From positions 1 through 10,330 of the forward strand of contig NZ_CAJPMA010000060.1 in NCBI RefSeq assembly GCF_905371695.1: a DNA stretch of 10,330 nt, written 5' to 3'. Shown here one piece after another: positions 6,189 through 10,330 of this stretch. A program made the position numbers and the translations under genes. The stretch's first letter is position 1. Every line of letters starts with the position of its first letter. The DNA is from an uncultured Campylobacter sp. Its GTDB lineage: Bacteria > Campylobacterota > Campylobacteria > Campylobacterales > Campylobacteraceae. The notes beneath the pieces are model-generated. The model worked only from the letters and a program-made list of their open reading frames with translations. It ran no database searches and was not told the origin of the DNA.

Positions 6189-6213
6189 TTTTACGAAATT
6201 TCGTAAAATTTTT
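6189..6213 (+). terminator. Palindromic intrinsic terminator after the small lipoprotein
   Basis: TTTTACGAAATTTCGTAAAA (6189-6208) is a perfect 20-bp palindrome that folds as an 8-bp stem with AATT loop, followed at once by TTTTT (6209-6213) and preceded by an A/T run. It is well placed 23 nt after the stop and could in part work in both directions. Confidence 0.75.
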
Positions 6214-6248
6214 GCCCTTTTTCAAGGCGGGATTAATAAAATTTTGGC

Positions 6249-6254
6249 TATCCT
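6249..6254 (+). promoter_or_regulatory. Possible -10 box for the radical SAM gene
   Basis: TATCCT lies after AATAAAATTTTGGC and 29 bp before the ATG at 6284. It follows a terminator, so a promoter is expected near here, but the match to TATAAT is only 4 of 6. Confidence 0.35.
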
Positions 6255-6283
6255 TACAAATTATTAAAAAAAGGTAATTAATT

Positions 6284-7654
6284 ATGGGTTTTAAAAATAT
6301 CATCGAAAATTTTACCGTAAATTACGCGCATAACTCCATTCAAAGGTCGCTTTATAACGAATTTAACGTGAAAATTTTAAGCGAGGGCGAAAAATACGTA
6401 AAAACTCCGCGTGAAGGAAAAAAATACATGCTCTACGCGCACGTGCCATTTTGCCACACGTTTTGCCCGTATTGCTCGTTTCACAAATATCATTACGAAC
6501 AAGAACTCGCCAAAATTTACTTTGAAAATTTACGCGCCGAAATGCGCCGAATCAAGGATGCGGGATTTGACTTCGCCTCGCTTTACGTTGGCGGCGGTAC
6601 GACGCTAATCAACGAACCCGAGCTTGAAAAGACGCTAATTTTAGCCAAAGAGCTTTTTAGTATCCGCGAAATTTCCGCGGAAAGCGATCCTAATCACATT
6701 TCTCCCGAAAGCTTAAAGCGATTTGACGGGCTAATAGACCGCCTAAGCGTGGGCGTGCAAAGCTTCGACGACGAGACCTTGCGCCGCGTCGGACGCTACG
6801 AGAAATTCGGCTCGGCGGCGCAGGTGCGCGAAAAACTCGAAAAAGCGCTGGGGTTAATACCCGCTATTAGCCTCGATCTAATCTTTAACCTACCCAATCA
6901 AACGCGCGAGCAGCTAATCAACGACATCGCGGTCGCAAAGGCTATCTCGCCCGAGCAAATCACGCTATATCCGCTAATGAAATCAGAGCTCACGCGCGAA
7001 AATATAGCGCGAAGCCTGGGCGTTTCAGATAGCGATAACGAGCGGGAATTTTACGAAATCATCGTCGGCGAGTTTAAAAAAGGCGGCTACGTTCAAAACA
7101 ACGCATGGGGCTTCGCGCGCGAAAATTTAAACGCTCTGCGCGACGAATACGTGGGATCAAATCACGAATACGTGGGCGTGGGCAGCGGCGCGTTTAGCTT
7201 TTTAAACGGCGAGCTGATAATAAACGCCTTTAACCTTCTTGAATACGGACGCCGCGTGAATAACGGCGAGAGCGCCGTCATCGCCAAATGCGGCTTTTCT
7301 AGGCGCGAGCGGCTAAAATATATATTTTTAACCCAGCTTTTCGACGGCTGCGTCGATATCGCCCGCTACGACGCGTGCAACGCCGCAAACATCCGCAAAG
7401 AGCTATTCGTCGAGCTAAATTTGCTTAAATTAGTCGGCGCGATCTACGAGCAAGACGGCTGTATCAAACCTACGTTTTTCGGGCGGTACGTCTGCGTGGT
7501 CTTAATGCGCGATTTTTACGCCGGTATGGATAAGGTGCGCGCGATATTTAAGGACGACGCGCGTATAAAACGCGGTAAAAATTTGCGAATAATGGGAGAA
7601 AATACGCAAGCAGATTACGAACAAGCTATCACGCGACCGCGAGCAGCCGTTTAA
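6284..7654 (+). CDS. HemN/HemW/ChuW-like radical SAM protein
   Basis: The product has 456 aa. The radical SAM cluster motif is C57-HTF-C61-PY-C64 within YAHVPFCHTFCPYCSF, followed by GGGTT (103-107), ESDPNHI (133-139) and SVGVQSF (155-161), all HemN-superfamily landmarks, and a HemN-type C-terminal region. Classic HemN has a further cysteine in a CxC next to the cluster; here that position is Phe66, and the usual GGGTP proline is missing, so this is unlikely to be the housekeeping coproporphyrinogen III dehydrogenase. Family alternatives are HemW (haem chaperone) and ChuW/HutW (anaerobic haem ring opening by radical methyl transfer). A C-terminal segment FFGRYVCVVLMRDFYAGMDKVR is extra to HemW length. 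It is cytoplasmic and followed on the same strand by a YojI-like exporter. AAGG (6271-6274) lies 9 nt before the ATG. Family is firm; reaction is uncertain. Confidence 0.88.
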   Translation: MGFKNIIENFTVNYAHNSIQRSLYNEFNVKILSEGEKYVKTPREGKKYMLYAHVPFCHTFCPYCSFHKYHYEQELAKIYFENLRAEMRRIKDAGFDFASLYVGGGTTLINEPELEKTLILAKELFSIREISAESDPNHISPESLKRFDGLIDRLSVGVQSFDDETLRRVGRYEKFGSAAQVREKLEKALGLIPAISLDLIFNLPNQTREQLINDIAVAKAISPEQITLYPLMKSELTRENIARSLGVSDSDNEREFYEIIVGEFKKGGYVQNNAWGFARENLNALRDEYVGSNHEYVGVGSGAFSFLNGELIINAFNLLEYGRRVNNGESAVIAKCGFSRRERLKYIFLTQLFDGCVDIARYDACNAANIRKELFVELNLLKLVGAIYEQDGCIKPTFFGRYVCVVLMRDFYAGMDKVRAIFKDDARIKRGKNLRIMGENTQADYEQAITRPRAAV

Positions 7655-7761
7655 ACGCCAAGCGCAAATTAAAGCAGCGATTTAAACAAAATCCGCCCCG
7701 CCCCCGTCGCTTGAAATTTAAAAAATTTTAGCTAAAATCTATCAAAATTTTAGGGCGACGG
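7655..7761 (+). promoter_or_regulatory. Promoter region of the YojI-like gene with flanking inverted repeat
   Basis: TAAAAT (7733-7738) preceded by TTTTAGC copies the layout of the rpsU promoter (TTTTTTAGC-TATAAT) and lies 24 bp before the ATG. An inverted repeat CCGTCGC (7704-7710) / GCGACGG (7755-7761) brackets it, its right arm ending right at the start codon. The ribosome binding site is weak (AGGG 7752-7755) and would be inside the right arm. Confidence 0.55.
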
Positions 7762-9405
7762 ATGATTAATTCTCTCATAAAAGACAATATTTTCGGCATC
7801 GTAAAAATCGTAATTTTAACGCTTATTTTTAGCGCGCTGGGTATCGGAGCGCTTTCTTTTATCAACGAGCGATTGCTCGGCGCTAAAAGCTACGATTTCG
7901 CGCTCGCGGCGCAGTTTTTGGCGATTTTGGCGCTATTTTTCATAGCCTCGGTTAGCGCAAACGTCGCGCTTACTAATTTCGGGCACAAGCTGGTTTACGA
8001 GATTAGACGGCGGCTAGTAAAGCAAATTTTAGATACCGCCGACGAACGAATAGACGCCGTAGGCAAAGCAAAGCTAATCGCCTGCCTAAACGGCGATATC
8101 CGCACGATTTCGTTCGCGTTTATGAGCGCGCCGGGGCTTATTCAGGGTTCGGTTTTTATCGCGGCGGCAGGGGCTTACCTGTGCTACGTCTCGCCGAAGC
8201 TTTTTGCATTCGTATCCGTCTGGATCGCCGTTACGCTGGGCATAAGTACCTTTTTGATGAAAAAAATGCACGTCTTTTTTACGTCGGCTAGACGCGAAGA
8301 CGACGAACTGCAAGCGCGCTACGAAGAGGCGGTCTCGGGACACCGCGAGCTCACGCTAAATCGCGACCGCGCGCGGATATATTTTAGCGAGTTAGACGTC
8401 GCGGCGTCCGCAAAGCGCGTTAGCATGACCAAGGCCGACGTCTACCACGCGCTTTGCGATAATTTCGCAAACGTTATGCTACTAGGCGTCGTGGGAATGT
8501 GCGTATTTTTGTGCGCGGCGCTAGGCTGGGCTAGCCTGCAAACGGCGGTCACGGCCGGCCTTACGATACTGTTCTTGCGCGGCTCGCTAATCGCGATGGT
8601 AGCCGCCGTGCCTACCGCGCTAAACGCAAAGGTTAGCCTAGATAAAATTTCAAATCTAAATTTGCAAGAATTTCGCGAAGATTTCGGCGTTTGCGCGCCG
8701 CTAAACCCGAGCTGGAAAAGTATCGAACTAAGGGGAGTAAATTTTAACTACGAAAACGAGGGTTTTAGCCTAAAAAACGTAAATTTTACGCTGCGGCGCG
8801 GCGAGCTAGCGTTTTTAATCGGGAAAAACGGCAGCGGCAAAAGCACGTTTTTAGACGTTCTTTGCGGACTTAAAATCCCGAGCGGCGGCGAAATTTTACT
8901 CGACGGCGAGCGCGTAGAAAGCCGAAATTTACGCGCTTATCAAGCAAATATTAGCGCGGTTTTGGCGAATTTTTACCTATTTTCGCAGACGCTAGGCGCA
9001 CTGGGCAAACAGGCGAACGAGCGCGAAATAGACGAGCTTTTAGCGATACTTGAAATGGATAAAAAAGTAAGCGTCATTAACGGCAAATTAAGTCGCACCG
9101 AACTCTCGCAAGGTCAGCGCAAGCGCCTTAGCCTGCTAATCGCATTGCTAGAAAGCCGCTCGCTGCTCGTGCTGGACGAGTGGGCGGCGGACCAAGATCC
9201 GGTATTTAAGCGCGTCTTTTACCGCGAAATTTTACCTAGCTTACGCGAGCGCGGCGTTACGATTTTAGCCATCAGCCACGACGACGCGTATTTTGACGTC
9301 GCGGACCGCATTATCTTAGCGCGAAACGGCGTAATCCGCGAACTAAAAGAGGGCGAGCGAGAAAGCGCTAGCAAAGACGCGGTAGAAAAGCTGCAAGAAA
9401 GCTAA
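7762..9405 (+). CDS. yojI: YojI-like ABC exporter (fused permease and ATPase; cyclic peptide/microcin exporter family)
   Basis: The product has 547 aa, the same size as E. coli YojI. Residues 1-310 are a six-helix exporter membrane domain with the YojI-type opening ALGIGALSFINERL and the segment SGHRELTLNRDRARIYF. The ATPase domain has Walker A GKNGSGKST (354-362), signature LSQGQ (448-452), Walker B LLVLDE (Asp472, Glu473), and His506 in AISHDDAYF. The D-loop LDEWAADQDP replaces the common LDExTxxLD and is typical of YojI/PvdE-like proteins. E. coli YojI pumps microcin J25 out with TolC; PvdE and SyrD relatives move peptide siderophores or toxins across the inner membrane. It should work as a homodimer. 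Its own promoter lies at 7733-7738. The substrate is unknown; the radical SAM neighbour suggests a tetrapyrrole-derived or modified peptide compound (inference). Confidence 0.93.
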   Translation: MINSLIKDNIFGIVKIVILTLIFSALGIGALSFINERLLGAKSYDFALAAQFLAILALFFIASVSANVALTNFGHKLVYEIRRRLVKQILDTADERIDAVGKAKLIACLNGDIRTISFAFMSAPGLIQGSVFIAAAGAYLCYVSPKLFAFVSVWIAVTLGISTFLMKKMHVFFTSARREDDELQARYEEAVSGHRELTLNRDRARIYFSELDVAASAKRVSMTKADVYHALCDNFANVMLLGVVGMCVFLCAALGWASLQTAVTAGLTILFLRGSLIAMVAAVPTALNAKVSLDKISNLNLQEFREDFGVCAPLNPSWKSIELRGVNFNYENEGFSLKNVNFTLRRGELAFLIGKNGSGKSTFLDVLCGLKIPSGGEILLDGERVESRNLRAYQANISAVLANFYLFSQTLGALGKQANEREIDELLAILEMDKKVSVINGKLSRTELSQGQRKRLSLLIALLESRSLLVLDEWAADQDPVFKRVFYREILPSLRERGVTILAISHDDAYFDVADRIILARNGVIRELKEGERESASKDAVEKLQES

Positions 9406-9415
9406 AATTTTATAA

Positions 9416-9470
9416 TTAGTTACTTTTTTACACGCTTTATAAGCCTAAAAAGCGTATAAAACGTAATTAA
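9416..9470 (+). repeat. Imperfect long stem-loop between the exporter and nuoA, bracketed by an 11-bp direct repeat
   Basis: Paired arms are 9416-9423 with 9463-9470 (one G-U), 9425-9428 with 9458-9461, and ACGCTTT 9432-9438 with AAAGCGT 9449-9455, leaving a 10-nt loop. AAAATTTTATA occurs on both sides at 9404-9414 and 9475-9485. No T tract follows the hairpin on the plus strand, so a classic terminator is doubtful; it may be an end-of-transcript or processing structure. Confidence 0.45.
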
Positions 9471-9483
9471 AGCCAAAATTTTA

Positions 9484-9489
9484 TAGAAT
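9484..9489 (+). promoter_or_regulatory. Candidate -10 box of the nuo operon
   Basis: TAGAAT follows AAAATTTTA and lies 24 bp before the nuoA ATG. The match is 5 of 6 to TATAAT with AT-rich upstream DNA. A promoter is expected here because nuoA starts a new functional unit. Confidence 0.4.
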
Positions 9490-9513
9490 TAATAAAATTT
9501 TCAAAGGTCTAAA

Positions 9514-9903
9514 ATGTCTCACGCCGACGTAGCGCACCCGTATTTCGGGGCTTTCGTAATACTTTTTGCAGCCGCTTGCTCGTTTAGCTTGATAGTTTTT
9601 CTATCGTCTAAAATCGGTCGCAAGCTCGCTAACCGCAATACCCAGCGGCTGAAACTTTCGATCTACGAGTGCGGCCCGCAGGTAACCAAGCAGCCCAACA
9701 AGATAAACTTACACTATTTTATCTACGCGATTTTATTTATACTGTTTGACGTCGAGGTGATTTTTATGTATCCGTGGGCGGTAGATTTTAAGCTTTTAGG
9801 CGCGTTCGGGTTTATCGAGATGTTACTTTTCGTAACGCTTTTAGCTATCGGCTTTATCTACGCGTGGGGCAAAGGAGTATTTACGTGGCAAAGCATCAAG
9901 TAA
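9514..9903 (+). CDS. nuoA: NADH-quinone oxidoreductase (complex I) subunit A
   Basis: The 129-aa product is full length. It has three membrane helices (about 10-32, 66-88, 95-117). YECG (51-54) marks the conserved loop carrying the cysteine equivalent to that of mitochondrial ND3, and FILFDVEVIFMYPWAV contains the conserved acidic pair Asp79 and Glu81 in the second helix. NuoA lies at the junction of the membrane and peripheral arms beside the quinone site. AAAGG (9503-9507) precedes the ATG. The gene's end overlaps nuoB by 19 nt. In epsilonproteobacteria complex I lacks the usual NADH-oxidising subunits NuoE and NuoF and is thought to take electrons from flavodoxin; the deciding genes are outside this window. 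Confidence 0.96.
   Translation: MSHADVAHPYFGAFVILFAAACSFSLIVFLSSKIGRKLANRNTQRLKLSIYECGPQVTKQPNKINLHYFIYAILFILFDVEVIFMYPWAVDFKLLGAFGFIEMLLFVTLLAIGFIYAWGKGVFTWQSIK
9871..9877 (+). promoter_or_regulatory. Shine-Dalgarno deciding the nuoB GTG start
   Basis: AAAGGAG inside the nuoA 3' end lies 7 nt before GTG 9885. It favours GTG 9885, giving the family N-terminus MAKHQVNY, over the in-frame ATG at 9864, which would precede this site. Confidence 0.8.
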
Positions 9904-10301
9904 ATTACGCCGCAAACGGCGGACTGCCCGTGGTTTTAACGACCGTAGACAAACTCGTGCAATGGGGACGCAGTAACTCGCTGTGGGCGCTAAGCTACGG
10001 GCTTGCGTGCTGCGCGATCGAGATGATGGCTAGCGGCGCGAGCAGATACGATTTCGACCGCTTCGGTACTATTTTTAGAGCCTCTCCGCGCCACTCGGAA
10101 GTGATGATAATCGCGGGTACGCTAACCAAAAAACACGCCGAATTCACCCGCCGCCTCTACGACCAAATGCCGGAACCCAAATGGGTCATAAGCATGGGAA
10201 GCTGTGCGAACACGGGCGGTATGTTTAATACCTATTCGACCGTTCAAGGCGTAGATAGGATAATCCCCGTAGACATCTATCTGCCCGGCTCGCGCCGCTA
10301 G
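9885..10301 (+). CDS. nuoB: Complex I subunit B, 3' end replaced by inverted nuoB sequence
   Basis: Residues 1-135 are a clear NuoB: adjacent Cys42-Cys43 in GLACCAIEMM, Cys107 in MGSCANTGGM, and the lead-up VDIYLPG. These belong to the N2 [4Fe-4S] site, the last electron carrier before quinone. The fourth ligand should be the next residue (PGCxPRP), but codon 136 (10290-10292) is TCG, Ser, followed by Arg-Arg-stop. The break coincides with the point where the sequence becomes a reverse complement of 10001-10043. The family normally continues for about 25-35 more residues. The start is GTG 9885, overlapping nuoA by 19 nt. The natural gene is probably intact in the organism; the last four codons here (10290-10301) should not be read as nuoB. 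Confidence 0.9.
   Translation: MAKHQVNYAANGGLPVVLTTVDKLVQWGRSNSLWALSYGLACCAIEMMASGASRYDFDRFGTIFRASPRHSEVMIIAGTLTKKHAEFTRRLYDQMPEPKWVISMGSCANTGGMFNTYSTVQGVDRIIPVDIYLPGSRR
10001..10043 (+). repeat. Left arm of a 43-bp perfect inverted repeat (within nuoB)
   Basis: This segment encodes the CCAIEMMASGAS part of NuoB around Cys42-Cys43 and is the source copy of the terminal inverted segment. Base 10001 pairs with 10330 and 10043 with 10288 with no mismatch; the match ends at 10044/10287. Confidence 0.97.
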
Positions 10302-10330
10302 CCATCATCTCGATCGCGCAGCACGCAAGC
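10288..10330 (-). repeat. Right arm of the 43-bp inverted repeat; fold-back at window end
   Basis: The final 43 bases are the exact reverse complement of 10001-10043. Read on the minus strand they encode nuoB codons again. The bases GCT at 10288-10290 fit both the expected forward nuoB sequence (GGC TGC for Gly-Cys) and the inverted copy, so a 3-nt microhomology at the junction is likely. This is typical of template-switch or assembly chimeras. Confidence 0.95.

Noticed and set aside
6411..6608. 65-codon open frame inside the radical SAM gene
   Set aside because: It is an out-of-frame shadow; the radical SAM frame has the conserved motifs.
9864..9884. ATG 9864 as the nuoB start
   Set aside because: It would add MGQRSIY, absent from the family, and lies upstream of the AAAGGAG that serves GTG 9885.

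Overview
The window looks like chromosome from a Campylobacter-type epsilonproteobacterium, probably one of the higher-GC oral or gut species. The evidence is the dense AAATTT/CGAAATTT word usage, frequent TTG and GTG starts, TATAAT -10 boxes behind T-rich DNA rather than clear -35 boxes, and gene order. From memory, ccoG / rpsU / UPF0323 lipoprotein / glutathionylspermidine-synthase-like ligase / D-2-hydroxyacid dehydrogenase / YajQ / small lipoprotein is the order of the Cj0369c-Cj0375 region of C. jejuni. I could not run a search to confirm this.

Layout. The left edge (1-300, minus strand) holds the first 100 codons of ccoG, a cytochrome cbb3 oxidase assembly factor. It is divergent from rpsU (439-651, TTG start), and the two promoters lie back to back. 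After the rpsU hairpin a new promoter drives a MerR/excisionase-type HTH plus coiled-coil protein (745-1383), which overlaps a UPF0323 lipoprotein by 14 nt. Next comes a tight run: a GspS-like ATP-grasp ligase (2199-3380), a D-2-hydroxyacid dehydrogenase, an unrecognised 253-aa protein and YajQ (to 5594). A 247-bp gap leads to a small Cys-rich lipoprotein (5842-6165), closed by a perfect palindromic terminator.

The region 6284-9405 holds a HemN/ChuW-like radical SAM protein and a YojI-like ABC exporter with its own promoter, a possible tetrapyrrole or peptide processing-and-export pair. The start of the respiratory complex I operon follows (nuoA, nuoB).

The right end is abnormal. The last 43 bases (10288-10330) are an exact reverse complement of 10001-10043 inside nuoB. 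nuoB therefore breaks off at the codon expected for its fourth Fe-S cysteine and runs into a false stop. A fold-back chimera at a contig end is the simplest explanation.

Most of the window is ordinary core chromosome. The points most worth following up are the fold-back end, the lipoprotein/ATP-grasp pairing, the radical SAM/YojI pair, and two uncharacterised genes (745-1383 and 4318-5079). I see no CRISPR array, tRNA, rRNA, insertion sequence or phage gene.
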